Shown piece by piece: positions 24,701 through 33,674 of a stretch of DNA of 64,000 bases; the stretch's first letter is position 1; every line of letters begins with the position of its first letter. The notes below the pieces were generated by a model. It was not told where the DNA came from and did not search any database. It saw only the letters and a list, made by a program, of their open reading frames with translations. The stretch comes from Macrococcoides bohemicum (GTDB taxonomy: Bacteria > Bacillota > Bacilli > Staphylococcales > Staphylococcaceae), in NCBI RefSeq assembly GCF_042658685.1, contig NZ_JBHSQY010000031.1. One strand, given 5' to 3'. The translations under genes and the position numbers were made by a program.

Positions 24701-26701
24701 TTATAGTTTTCTATCCCAATGTCTTTGTACTACAAGCGCAACTAAATATTTATTTGCATCATCGCTCAATTCAACAATTCCTGGTTGTGCTACATCAACA
24801 GCAGTCTCTTCCATCGCTTTAGCAACAGATGCATCATAACCGATTGTTTTAAAGTGACGGTTAGCTGCTTCAATGAAATCTTTCACTTGCGGTAATAACG
24901 GTGTTTTAACATCCAATACAATCAGACCGTCGAATAACGTAGAATGTACTGTATCAAATGTTTCAGACACTTTCAATTCACCTAATTTAAATGCTTTCTC
25001 GCTCACTAATTTATAATTAACTTTATTGTCAGCAAGTGTTGTTAATAGTTTTTTGATTTTAGCTTCATCTGATTGTTCAGTTACTAATACTGCAACAGAT
25101 AATGTATCTAATTTTTTAACTGTATTTTCCATGCTTAATGCTGGAGATTTTTTATCTGACTTAACTTCTTCATCTGCAGTAGGTGCATCAACACCAATTT
25201 TTTCAGCAATTTGAGTCGCTAAGTCTTTATCTACTTTATTAATATTGGCAACCGCATTTTCTTTTACAAAGTCATGCTTACACTTACCTAATTCAAAAGC
25301 AAATCCATCTCTTAGATGTTCTTTTTCCGGTTGCGTTAAGCTATTATAGTATAATTTTGCTTGTGCATAATGTTCTTTAAAACTATCACTTCTTGCACGT
25401 ACTTTATGCGCATCTATCTTCTCATGATATGATTCAAATCCACCTTCTTCAACTGGTGTTGTATGTGGATTGTTATTATTGATCGCATTGTTATGGTAAG
25501 CAGTTTGTCCCTTATGCACAAACATTTGATGCATACCATCACGTTGGTTGTTAGCAAACGGACATACTGGTCTGTTAATCGGTAACTGATGGAAATTCGG
25601 TCCACCTAAACGTGATAATTGCGTGTCAGTATATGAGAATAATCGCCCTTGTAATAATGGATCGTTACTAAAGTCAATTCCCGGTACAAGATGTCCAGGA
25701 TGGAATGCAACTTGCTCTGTTTCTGCAAAGACATTATCTACATTGCGATTTAAAGTCATTTTACCAACGCGTTTTACTGGCACTTCTTCTTCTGGCCATA
25801 ATTTCGTTGGGTCTAGTATATCGAAATCAAATTTAAATTCATCTTCTTCAGGTAAAATTTGAAGTCCTAGTTCCCACTCAGGATAATCACCTTTATCGAT
25901 AGCTTCATATAAGTCTTCACGATTATAATCTGAATTCTTACCCGCGATGATCTGCGCTTCATCCCAAACGAGTGAATGCGTGCCGAGTAATGGTTTCCAG
26001 TGAAATTTCACAAAGTGTGACTTTCCTTCTTTGTTGATTAAACGGAACGTATGCACTCCAAATCCTTCCATTGTGCGGAAGCTCTTTGGTAATCCACGAT
26101 CACTCATGGTCCACATCGTCATATGAGTTGACTCAGGGTTTTGTGCAAAGAAATCCCAGAACGTGTCGTGAGCAGTACCACCTTGAGGAATTTCATTATG
26201 TGGTTCTGGTTTTATTGCGTGTACTAAGTCCGGGAATTTAATTGCATCTTGAATAAAGAATACAGGAATATTGTTACCTACTAAATCATAATTACCTTCT
26301 TCAGTATAGAATTTAGTCGCAAATCCACGTGCATCACGTACTGTATCATTTGATCCTTTTGAACCTTGTACAGTAGAGAAACGTACAAATACAGGTGTCT
26401 TTTTAGTTGTATCTGTTAAAAACTTCGCTTTTGTATATTCACTTAAATCTTCATATAATTCAAATTCTCCATGTGCTCCATAACCACGTGCATGCACAAT
26501 TCTTTCAGGAATTCTTTCGTGGTCAAAATGCGTCATTTTTTCTCTGAAATGAAAGTCTTCTAATAAGGTTGGTCCACGTTCTCCAGCTTTAAGAGAAAAT
26601 TCATCCTCAGCCATTTTTAAACCTTGGTTTGTCGTTAACGGTGTATCTTCAGAATGGTCTCTACGAAATGCTTCCAACTGCTTATCTTTTTCATTAGTCA
26701 T
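24701..26701 (-). CDS. katE: Large-subunit catalase (HPII/KatE type)
   Basis: 666-aa haem catalase. The distal site RIVHARGYGAHG (His70), the Asn region DLVGNNIPVFFIQDAIKFPDLVH (cited here in part) and the proximal haem ligand motif RLFSYTDTQLSRLG are present. After about residue 510 there is an extra domain (LSVAVLVTEQSDEAKIKKLL to the end) resembling the flavodoxin/DJ-1-like domain of clade II catalases; ordinary staphylococcal KatA is about 505 aa and lacks it. It degrades H2O2 in the cytosol. AGGAGG precedes the ATG. No clear PerR box was found upstream; a palindrome AATTGTA-GAA-TACAATT at 26813-26829 is of unknown meaning. Confidence 0.9.
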   Translation of the reverse strand: MTNEKDKQLEAFRRDHSEDTPLTTNQGLKMAEDEFSLKAGERGPTLLEDFHFREKMTHFDHERIPERIVHARGYGAHGEFELYEDLSEYTKAKFLTDTTKKTPVFVRFSTVQGSKGSNDTVRDARGFATKFYTEEGNYDLVGNNIPVFFIQDAIKFPDLVHAIKPEPHNEIPQGGTAHDTFWDFFAQNPESTHMTMWTMSDRGLPKSFRTMEGFGVHTFRLINKEGKSHFVKFHWKPLLGTHSLVWDEAQIIAGKNSDYNREDLYEAIDKGDYPEWELGLQILPEEDEFKFDFDILDPTKLWPEEEVPVKRVGKMTLNRNVDNVFAETEQVAFHPGHLVPGIDFSNDPLLQGRLFSYTDTQLSRLGGPNFHQLPINRPVCPFANNQRDGMHQMFVHKGQTAYHNNAINNNNPHTTPVEEGGFESYHEKIDAHKVRARSDSFKEHYAQAKLYYNSLTQPEKEHLRDGFAFELGKCKHDFVKENAVANINKVDKDLATQIAEKIGVDAPTADEEVKSDKKSPALSMENTVKKLDTLSVAVLVTEQSDEAKIKKLLTTLADNKVNYKLVSEKAFKLGELKVSETFDTVHSTLFDGLIVLDVKTPLLPQVKDFIEAANRHFKTIGYDASVAKAMEETAVDVAQPGIVELSDDANKYLVALVVQRHWDRKL

Positions 26702-26892
26702 TGTAGTGCCTCCTATATTATATTTACATACAAATTACTTATTCCCATTTCAAATAAACAGAAACATTGTACACTTTATATATATAAATAAAAAAATAAA
26801 AAATTGCATTTTAATTGTAGAATACAATTCCTATCTCATTTTCAAAATCTCTTTATATTTTTTTATTTAATTTTTTAATATTTTTATATAAA

Positions 26893-26930
26893 AAACCGTC
26901 CATTTTAGCTTGAGCTAAAACGAACGGTTT
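26893..26930 (-). terminator. Terminator of amino acid permease gene
   Basis: Stem AAACCGT / ACGGTTT with a small internal loop and an inner TTTTAGCT-TG-AGCTAAAA stem, then TTTTTTAT on the minus strand, 28 nt after the permease stop. Confidence 0.8.
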
Positions 26931-26957
26931 GAAAATATATTAATTTGCTGTTCTTAA

Positions 26958-28352
26958 TTATTTATCTAAGAAGTTACGACCTTCATCTAATTTTTGGAAT
27001 CCTCTTAAGAAGTATACACCTGCCATAGCTGATAAGAAGATAATACCAATAATAACTGATACACGTGTTTCATCATTAATTAACATTCCGATTAATACCA
27101 TTACTAAGAAAGCAATTGTTATATAGTTCGAGAATGGCGCGAAAGGCATTTTAAATGGATGATTTTCAGCTAAATCAGGTCTTTGTTTTCTGTATTGTAA
27201 ATGACTGAATAAAATCATAAACCATGGAATCATACCTGGCAGGATAGATGCACTATAAACATATACGAATATATTTGCTGCGCCATCAATATACATTGGT
27301 AATACTACATTTAAAATCACGCCAATGAAGATACCGATCGAAATCGTAAGCACAGCATAAACTGGTACACCATTTTTCATAACTTTCGCAAATGCATGCG
27401 GCATTTTACCTTCATTTGCTAATGTGTAGATCATACGGCTTGAACTGAAAATACCTGAGTTACAACCAGACATTGCTGCTGTAATCACTACGAAGTTAAT
27501 AATTGCTGCTGCAGCTGTGATACCAACTTTAGCAAATGTCGCTACGAACGGGCTACCTACGTTACCTAATTCATCCCATGGATAAACAGTTACGATAACA
27601 AAGATTGCACCAATGTAGAAGATTAAAATACGCCAAATAATACCATTGACTGCTTTTACTACGTTTTTCTGTGGATCTTTCGTTTCACCTGCAGTAATAC
27701 CGATTAATTCTACCCCTTGGTAAGAACCTACTACCATTGAAAGTGCAAAGAAGAATCCTACGATACCTTTAGGGAAGAATCCACCATGTTCCGTTAAGTT
27801 ACCAAATCCAATAGGATTACCATTGTTACCAAATCCAAATAATATAATACCTAAACCGGCTACAATCATTAAAACAATTGTTACAATCTTAATCATTGCA
27901 AACCAGAATTCGAATTCTCCGAATGCTTTAACTGAAGCCATATTCGCTAATGCTAAAGTCACAATTACGATAATACCTGGAATCCAGGTAGGTAAATCCG
28001 GCCACCAATATTGCATATATTGTCCAACAGCGATTACTTCACTCATACCAACTACAACCCACTGGAATATATTTGCCCATGCTGTAACATAACCAAACAC
28101 CGGGTGTAAGTATGTTGAAGCATAATCAGCAAATGATCCTGTTGTAGGGAATAAGTAAACTAATTCCCCCATCGCACGCATTACTAAAAATAAAAATAAT
28201 CCAGCAACTAAATAAGCTAAAATTGCTGACGGTCCTGTCCATTTAATCGTACTTGATGCACCCATGAATAAACCTACCCCAATGGTACCACCTAATGCGA
28301 TCATTTGGACTTGTCTTGAACTAAGACCCCTCTTTAAATGATTGTCTTCCAT
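26958..28352 (-). CDS. Amino acid permease (APC superfamily, AAT type)
   Basis: 464 aa with 12 predicted helices. The N-terminus (LSSRQVQMIALGGTIGVGLFMG) and MVVGSYQGVELIGITAGETKDPQKN are the signatures of the LysP/CycA/AnsP-like AAT branch. It is a proton-coupled importer; the substrate within D-alanine/serine/glycine, asparagine or branched residues cannot be decided by eye. Monocistronic, between a terminator and a long palindrome that overlaps its promoter region. The ATG follows AAGGGGA. Amino acid control by CodY would suit the gene. Confidence 0.85.
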   Translation of the reverse strand: MEDNHLKRGLSSRQVQMIALGGTIGVGLFMGASSTIKWTGPSAILAYLVAGLFLFLVMRAMGELVYLFPTTGSFADYASTYLHPVFGYVTAWANIFQWVVVGMSEVIAVGQYMQYWWPDLPTWIPGIIVIVTLALANMASVKAFGEFEFWFAMIKIVTIVLMIVAGLGIILFGFGNNGNPIGFGNLTEHGGFFPKGIVGFFFALSMVVGSYQGVELIGITAGETKDPQKNVVKAVNGIIWRILIFYIGAIFVIVTVYPWDELGNVGSPFVATFAKVGITAAAAIINFVVITAAMSGCNSGIFSSSRMIYTLANEGKMPHAFAKVMKNGVPVYAVLTISIGIFIGVILNVVLPMYIDGAANIFVYVYSASILPGMIPWFMILFSHLQYRKQRPDLAENHPFKMPFAPFSNYITIAFLVMVLIGMLINDETRVSVIIGIIFLSAMAGVYFLRGFQKLDEGRNFLDK

Positions 28353-28395
28353 TTTTTCTATCCCCTTTTGTTTTTTAAATATAAAAACATTCTTT

Positions 28396-28430
28396 ACTAT
28401 TCTGAAATTATACTATAATTTCAGAATAGT
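28396..28430. promoter_or_regulatory. 17-bp perfect inverted repeat, candidate CodY operator
   Basis: ACTATTCTGAAATTATA-C-TATAATTTCAGAATAGT, two perfect 17-bp arms around one base, 44 nt upstream of the permease start. Each arm contains TTTCAGAA, the core of the CodY box, giving two overlapping imperfect CodY-like 15-mers (four mismatches each). The repeat also contains TATAAT, so a bound regulator would cover the promoter. CodY is a suggestion only. Confidence 0.5.
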
Positions 28431-28551
28431 AGAAGTATTATTTATAAACTTTAGGAGAACATGAAAAGGGTGCAAGGAAAAACCCTTACACCCACGTGCT
28501 TTAACGCTTTAAACTTTTTAAAAAAATTATTTTTAAATAGATTATTTCCTT

Positions 28552-28845
28552 TTATTTTTTATAATCGTAAGCAACTTCTTGTAATTTTTCATCATATTCA
28601 ATATATAAATCGTAATCTTTGAAAAACCACTCATCCATTTCGTTAACGTAGAAAATAATGCCATCTGCTTCAATTTTTGCAATTGCTTTATCATAATCCG
28701 GATCTACTGTAAATGCTAAAGAGTGACTCTCCTGAATCTTGCTTGATCCATAAATTTTCGCAAAGAATTTAACTGCCTGCCCCGCTTCTAAACCAACCTC
28801 GTCTTTGAACCATTGCAATGCTTTATCTGAAATATAAATATTCAT
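28552..28845 (-). CDS. HesB/YneR-like protein
   Basis: 97-aa small acidic protein of the HesB-like (YneR) group: MNIYISDKALQWFKDEV, AVKFFAKIYGSS, HSLAFTVDPDYDKAI, FYVNEMDEWFF. The fold family is that of A-type iron-sulfur scaffolds, but the three conserved cysteines of IscA/SufA are absent, so it should not carry a cluster itself. Function unknown. Monocistronic; AGGGGT-type hairpin with one mismatch lies downstream at about 28468-28494. Start ATG follows GGGAGGT. Confidence 0.78.
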   Translation of the reverse strand: MNIYISDKALQWFKDEVGLEAGQAVKFFAKIYGSSKIQESHSLAFTVDPDYDKAIAKIEADGIIFYVNEMDEWFFKDYDLYIEYDEKLQEVAYDYKK

Positions 28846-28932
28846 ATCGTACCTCCCATATTAAGTCTTTCTGAAGAAATTATATCATCTGACTCATATG
28901 AAAGTCTTAAATTAAGTTTTCATATAAAATGA

Positions 28933-30003
28933 TCAATATGTTAGCGCAACCTCTTTACCCTTCAATACACGCATTACACCTTCGTATAAAGCGAGCAACT
29001 CTTCTTCACCTGGCATTACTTTAACTTCAGAAATCCACTCAACGTGTGATTTTATGTTATCAACAACATACTGGGAATGACTCACGCCACCTGTTAAAAT
29101 GATATAATCTACATCACCTTTCAATACAGCTGCCATTTCAGCAATACCTTTAGCAATCTGATAACACATACCATCAAAATAAAGCTTTACTTCATCATCT
29201 CCGTTTAGAGCTTTTTGTTCAATCGTTTGAATATCAATTTCACCTAAATAAGACTTCATACCACCTTCTCCAGCTAATATTGATTTCACTTGTGAAATAT
29301 TTAACTGTTCTTCAATAATGAGCTTCGCAAAATTTATTAACGGGAGTTGACCGGTACGTTCCGGTGAATAAGGTCCTTCGCCATCAAATGCATTGACGCA
29401 ATCAATAACACGCCCTGACTGATGTGCACCAATGGAAATACCTCCACCGATATGGGTAACAATCACATTAGCATCAAAATAATCCATGCCTTCTTCGGCT
29501 AACACCTTACGTGCCACAGCTTTTTGATTTAGTGCGTGAAATACACTACGACGTTCGATACCTTTAAATCCTGAAATGCGTGCGAGATCTTCAAATTCAT
29601 CAACTACAACCGGATCTACTGTATATGCTTTCACACCGTAATCACGCGCAATATCATTAGCGATGATTGCACCTAAATTTGAAGCATGCATGCCATATGT
29701 ACCAGAGCGAAGATCATTTACCATCTCTTCATTCACTATGTACGTGCCTCCAACTATTGACTTCATCAGTCCACCACGGGCAACAACTGCTGCTAAATCT
29801 CCTGGATAAATATTATGAGACTCTAAGAAAGTACGTAAACGCTCTTCTCGCATCTCAATTTGATCCATTACAGTATCATACTTTCCAATCTCATCAACAG
29901 TATATCTAAAGATACTTTCGTCTACACAATTATCACTACAATATAGAGCAACCTTACTAGAAGTTGAACCTGGATTAATAACTAATATGTATTTTCCGTC
30001 CAT
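28933..30003 (-). CDS. buk: Butyrate kinase
   Basis: 356-aa ASKHA-fold acyl kinase: VINPGSTSSKVALY at the N-terminus, VVARGGLMKSIVGGTYIVNEEM, HIGGGISIGAHQSGRVID and FDGEGPYSPERTGQLP are butyrate kinase hallmarks. It converts butyryl- or branched acyl-phosphate plus ADP to the acid and ATP. Its ATG overlaps the ptb stop by one base (TAATG), so it is coupled to phosphate butyryltransferase. In bacilli the pair is linked to branched-chain ketoacid dehydrogenase genes; none is seen here. Confidence 0.93.
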   Translation of the reverse strand: MDGKYILVINPGSTSSKVALYCSDNCVDESIFRYTVDEIGKYDTVMDQIEMREERLRTFLESHNIYPGDLAAVVARGGLMKSIVGGTYIVNEEMVNDLRSGTYGMHASNLGAIIANDIARDYGVKAYTVDPVVVDEFEDLARISGFKGIERRSVFHALNQKAVARKVLAEEGMDYFDANVIVTHIGGGISIGAHQSGRVIDCVNAFDGEGPYSPERTGQLPLINFAKLIIEEQLNISQVKSILAGEGGMKSYLGEIDIQTIEQKALNGDDEVKLYFDGMCYQIAKGIAEMAAVLKGDVDYIILTGGVSHSQYVVDNIKSHVEWISEVKVMPGEEELLALYEGVMRVLKGKEVALTY

Positions 30004-30836
30004 TATAAGTCCCTCACTTGTCGCACTGCAAAGTCTAGAGCGTACATTTTACTTTCTGTAGAATCACTGCGTGAAGTAAGAACGATCGGGACTTTTGCCC
30101 CCACAATTGTCCCTCCAATTACAGCATTCCCTATTACTGAGAAAGCTTTATATATTACATTACCAACATCAATTGTAGGTACTACTAAGATATCTGCATC
30201 TCCTTGAATAACCCCGTCATACCCTTTATGATCTGCAGCTTCCTTAGAAGTAGCTAAATCAAAAGAAATAGGACCAGCTACAAGTGCATTTTCACTACCT
30301 TTAAATAATGAAACGACCTCACTTGCTAATACTGAAGATGGCATCTTCGGATTAAATGTCTCTGCAGAACTAATCATAGCCACTTTAGGTTGCGAAATAC
30401 CTATGCGATGCGCTACATCAATGGCATTATCAGCAATTTGCTTTAACTGTTCAGAAGTTGGTGTGATATTCATTGCAGCATCCGTTAATAATAACTGCCT
30501 GTTATTTCCCGGTAAATCAACAAGCGCCACATGAGATAACACGGATTGACCGCAAAGATTATATTCTTTTTGAAGTACTTCTTTTAATAGCGTACGCGTT
30601 TGAACCATCCCCTTCATAAGCACTTGGGCATCTCCAGTTGCCGCCATTTCTACAGCACGTTTAACAGAATCTCCCTCTGTTTCACATTGCTCATACACCC
30701 ATACATCATTTGAATCAATATTCTCTTCTGTATCAAATACGAAAAAAGATACAACATCTTTATATAATTGTTTCGCTTTTGTTATCACTTCTAATATCTC
30801 TGGCCTTGAACCACCAGGAATAGCTACCTTAATCAT
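30003..30836 (-). CDS. ptb: Phosphate butyryltransferase
   Basis: 277-aa member of the phosphate acetyl/butyryltransferase family: KAVEMAATGDAQVLMKGMVQT-like segment, LLTDAAMNITPTSEQLKQI, VQGDADILVVPTIDVGN and GGTIVGAKVPIVLTSRSD. It exchanges CoA for phosphate on butyryl- or branched acyl-CoA, feeding butyrate kinase for substrate-level ATP. It is the first gene of the two-gene unit. AAGAAGGAATAT precedes the ATG. The upstream 339-nt region is shared with the divergent PepSY membrane gene. Confidence 0.92.
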   Translation of the reverse strand: MIKVAIPGGSRPEILEVITKAKQLYKDVVSFFVFDTEENIDSNDVWVYEQCETEGDSVKRAVEMAATGDAQVLMKGMVQTRTLLKEVLQKEYNLCGQSVLSHVALVDLPGNNRQLLLTDAAMNITPTSEQLKQIADNAIDVAHRIGISQPKVAMISSAETFNPKMPSSVLASEVVSLFKGSENALVAGPISFDLATSKEAADHKGYDGVIQGDADILVVPTIDVGNVIYKAFSVIGNAVIGGTIVGAKVPIVLTSRSDSTESKMYALDFAVRQVRDL

Positions 30837-31175
30837 CTATATTCCTTCTTTCTGATTATAACCTAGTACTAAGACTAGATAATATTTTTGTTCGATAGTA
30901 TTTTCTCACATTCGAAAATAGATGTAAAGGAAACATACAATGGTAGTTCTATGTAAAATACAACTTAATTAATTTTAATGTTCATGGATCTTCTTTTATA
31001 ATGTTTAATTTACATAATAAAAAATATGAATGAAGACGATTATTTAAATATTTAACAAAAATTTATACACAAAATTTTCATATTTCTGACCTATTATTTT
31101 CACAATCTTGTGATTTTATTATATGTACTTTATGCTAATATTTATTTTAACTTGTGAAAATATGGAGGAAAGTTT
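30837..31175. other. Intergenic region, divergent ptb / PepSY gene
   Basis: 339 nt of AT-rich sequence with no coding frame on either strand that I can support. Its notable item is a 6-2-6 palindrome TCACAA-TC-TTGTGA at 31100-31113, whose right arm coincides with a possible -35 (TTGTGA, 17 bp, TATGCT at 31131-31136) for the plus-strand gene. A further TTGTGA half-site occurs at 31152-31157. Confidence 0.45.
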
Positions 31176-32477
31176 GTGAAAAAGTATTTTAATAATGTGT
31201 TTTGGAGATGGCATTTCTATGCAGCGATTTTCATTACACCGCTACTCATTACATTAAGTATTTCAGGCATCATGTATTTATTCTATCCAGAAGTAGAAAA
31301 CAAATTAAATCACGATCTGTTGTTTGAACAAACGAATAAGCCAGAACAATCGCTTAATGATGGTATCAGTGACATACTAAGTAGTCATCCTGGGTATCAT
31401 GTTATGAAGATTAGTTTCCTAAAAGGCGATTACAACACACGTGTATCCATAATGGGACCTGATGATGCTTCTAAAGTTGTCTATCTAGATCATCATAACC
31501 AAGTAAAAGGTGAAATAGAACCTTCTAAATTATTTTCAAATTTCTCACGTGAAATGCACTCAAATCTATTAACTGGTAATACCTTTATTAATTATTTAGT
31601 GGAGCTTGCGAGTTGCTGGGCAATATTCCTGATTATTACAGGATTGTTCATGACTTTCTTCCGTAAATATATTACAAACAGTGCTTCAAAAATCAAACGT
31701 AAAAATCAAGCGAAATTCCACGCAATGCTCGGTACAGTTTTAAGTATTCCGTTATTACTGATTGTGTTAACTGGATTACCCTGGTCAGGATTTATGGGTG
31801 CAAAAATTTATGACTTTGCAGTCAATCATTCATTTGTCGGTTACCCTGAATCCGTAAAGTCGCCACCGGTATCTAATAACGAAATTGCATGGGCAACCCG
31901 TGGTGAACATACAAATTCAAAATCTCATGATGGCCACAGACTACCGATTACCCATATTAATATGATTGCGCAAGAGGAAGGATTTAAGAAGCCATATAGT
32001 ATCACTGTACCGATGGATGATAAGGGGACCTATGTATTATCTAAAGCTGCTGGAACAGGTGTGACTGGTCTAGATGCAAATCCACTAGAAGAACGCACTA
32101 TTCATCTTGATCAATATTCTGGAATGAAACTTGCGATTTACGACTTTAATGACTATGGCATACTTGCGAAGTTTATAGCAGTCGGTATCCCACTTCATGA
32201 AGGGAATTTATTTGGGCTAGCTAATAAAGTAATCAACTTATTATTTATTGTTGGTTTACTCACATTAACTTTCTTTGGTATTAAGATTTATTTTATGCGC
32301 AAACAAAAAGGTAAACTATCAACACCCATGGCACAGCCTTATATGAAATATACTTGGTTTTTCGCAATATTACTTATTCTAATGGGAATATTAATGCCTC
32401 TATTTGGCGTCTCACTCCTAATCATTACATTTATCGAACTCATTTTATTGATGCGCAACAAGAAATATGCGATATAA
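31176..32477 (+). CDS. PepSY-associated membrane protein
   Basis: 433 aa of the PepSY_TM/PiuB type: RWHFYAAIFITPLLITLSISGIMYLF at the N-terminus (cited in part), HSNLLTGNTFINYLVELASCW, AKFHAMLGTVLSIPLLLIV and a late GIPLHEGNLFGLANKVIN, with four main TM helices and conserved histidines likely to hold haem or metal. Relatives occur in iron-uptake loci as ferric reductase-like proteins; no iron box is recognisable here, so the role is open. The start is GTG at 31176 with GGAGG seven bases before it. Confidence 0.8.
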   Translation: MKKYFNNVFWRWHFYAAIFITPLLITLSISGIMYLFYPEVENKLNHDLLFEQTNKPEQSLNDGISDILSSHPGYHVMKISFLKGDYNTRVSIMGPDDASKVVYLDHHNQVKGEIEPSKLFSNFSREMHSNLLTGNTFINYLVELASCWAIFLIITGLFMTFFRKYITNSASKIKRKNQAKFHAMLGTVLSIPLLLIVLTGLPWSGFMGAKIYDFAVNHSFVGYPESVKSPPVSNNEIAWATRGEHTNSKSHDGHRLPITHINMIAQEEGFKKPYSITVPMDDKGTYVLSKAAGTGVTGLDANPLEERTIHLDQYSGMKLAIYDFNDYGILAKFIAVGIPLHEGNLFGLANKVINLLFIVGLLTLTFFGIKIYFMRKQKGKLSTPMAQPYMKYTWFFAILLILMGILMPLFGVSLLIITFIELILLMRNKKYAI

Positions 32478-32490
32478 AATAAAACTCATC

Positions 32491-32520
32491 AAGTAGCTGG
32501 ATAATTCCAGCTACTTTTTT
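32491..32520 (+). terminator. Terminator of PepSY membrane gene
   Basis: AAGTAGCTGG-ATAATT-CCAGCTACTT hairpin followed by a T run. Confidence 0.9.
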
Positions 32521-32599
32521 AATTTTCAAACAATTGTGATTGTGTGACATCATTTATTCATGTAAGATAAGTCATAATATATTGTACGGAGCTGATTGT

Positions 32600-33304
32600 A
32601 TGGATCAAAACAGACATAAACTCGCATTAAAGGTTGCATTTCCACCTACTATCCCAATCTTAACTGGATTTATCTTTCTCGGAATGACTTTCGGTATATA
32701 TATGCATTCTTTAGGACATCCAATATGGATGGCTGTTCTTATGAGTGCTTGTATTTTCGCTGGTTCTATGGAATTTGTAGCAGCAACGATGCTGATTGGT
32801 ATCTTTAATCCGTTTAGTGCTTTTATACTTGCACTTATGATCAACGCACGACATCTATTTTACGGGATTGCAATGCTTGAACGATTTAAAGGTACCGGGA
32901 GAAAGAAATGGTATTTAATATTTGGTATGTGTGATGAAACATTCGTAATCAATCAAACAATATCCATTCCTAAAAATGTCGACAAAGGATTAGTTATGAC
33001 GTATGTTACGTTATTCAATCATTTATACTGGGTAACTGGTTCCTTTCTAGGAAGTATTATTGGGGGCTTTATTACAGTTGATTTGGAAGGTTTAGAATTT
33101 GTAATGGCAGCACTCTTTTTAATTATTTTTCTTGAACAATGGTACAAAGGTGGAAGACGCTTTTCAACACTAGGCATAATCATTTCAATTGTCTGTCTAT
33201 TAATATTTGGTACGTCTTACTTTGTACTACCTACAATGCTAATTATGCTAATCATTTTCATTGTCTTTAAACGTCCTTTGACGAGAGTTGGTGAGCGCAT
33301 ATGA
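32600..33304 (+). CDS. azlC: Branched-chain amino acid exporter large subunit AzlC
   Basis: 234 aa, AzlC family: FPPTIPILTGFIFLGMTFGIYM, FAGSMEFVAATMLI, LMINARHLFYGIAML and FGMCDETFVINQT are all typical. With AzlD it exports branched-chain amino acids or analogues such as azaleucine. The ATG at 32600 has CGGAG upstream at 8 nt; the longer frame starting at 32540 lacks support. It overlaps azlD by 4 nt. No Lrp/AzlB-type regulator is adjacent. Confidence 0.88.
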   Translation: MDQNRHKLALKVAFPPTIPILTGFIFLGMTFGIYMHSLGHPIWMAVLMSACIFAGSMEFVAATMLIGIFNPFSAFILALMINARHLFYGIAMLERFKGTGRKKWYLIFGMCDETFVINQTISIPKNVDKGLVMTYVTLFNHLYWVTGSFLGSIIGGFITVDLEGLEFVMAALFLIIFLEQWYKGGRRFSTLGIIISIVCLLIFGTSYFVLPTMLIMLIIFIVFKRPLTRVGERI

Positions 33305-33624
33305 CAATAGCAGAACAGCTGATTATTATCTTTTCTGTTACAATCGCTACAATGTTAACCCGCTTCTTACCTTTCATCATATTTAAAGACGATAAACCAT
33401 TACCTGAGCTTATTGAATATTTAGGTCGTGTATTACCTCCCGCTGTATTTGGATTACTTGTAGTATATGCATTAAAGGATATTAAATGGAGTTTACCTTC
33501 TGCCAATATTCCCGCAATACTTTCGATAACTTTGATTATCGTATTACATTCATGGAAACGTAATATGCTTTTATCTATCGCTGTAGGGACGTTATACTAT
33601 ATGTTACTTATTCGATTAATCTAA
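33301..33624 (+). CDS. azlD: Branched-chain amino acid exporter small subunit AzlD
   Basis: 107 aa with four hydrophobic segments and the AzlD pattern TMLTRFLPFIIF near the start and YLGRVLPPAVFGLLVVYALKD in the middle. It is the obligate small partner of AzlC and overlaps it by ATGA, so both are made together. A strong terminator follows the stop. Confidence 0.88.
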   Translation: MTIAEQLIIIFSVTIATMLTRFLPFIIFKDDKPLPELIEYLGRVLPPAVFGLLVVYALKDIKWSLPSANIPAILSITLIIVLHSWKRNMLLSIAVGTLYYMLLIRLI

Positions 33625-33627
33625 ACA

Positions 33628-33664
33628 GAAAAAGCTACAATTCTTATCGAATTGTAGCTTTTTC
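33628..33664. terminator. Bidirectional terminator after azlD
   Basis: Perfect 16-bp hairpin (GAAAAAGCTACAATTC arm, 5-nt loop) between azlD and the convergent PepSY lipoprotein gene. Confidence 0.92.
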
Positions 33665-33674
33665 TATATTATGA

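Noticed and set aside
24592..24822. Plus-strand 76-codon frame at the 3' end of katE
   Set aside because: It covers the katE terminator and part of the catalase antisense, with no ribosome site or recognisable sequence.
26813..26829. AATTGTA-GAA-TACAATT as a PerR box for katE
   Set aside because: The PerR consensus is a 7-1-7 TTATAAT/ATTATAA repeat; this 7-3-7 element with TGTA/TACA does not fit. Kept only as a note in the katE entry.
31152..31168. Rex operator before the PepSY gene
   Set aside because: Only TTGTGA is present; the inverted TTCACAA half does not follow at the required spacing.
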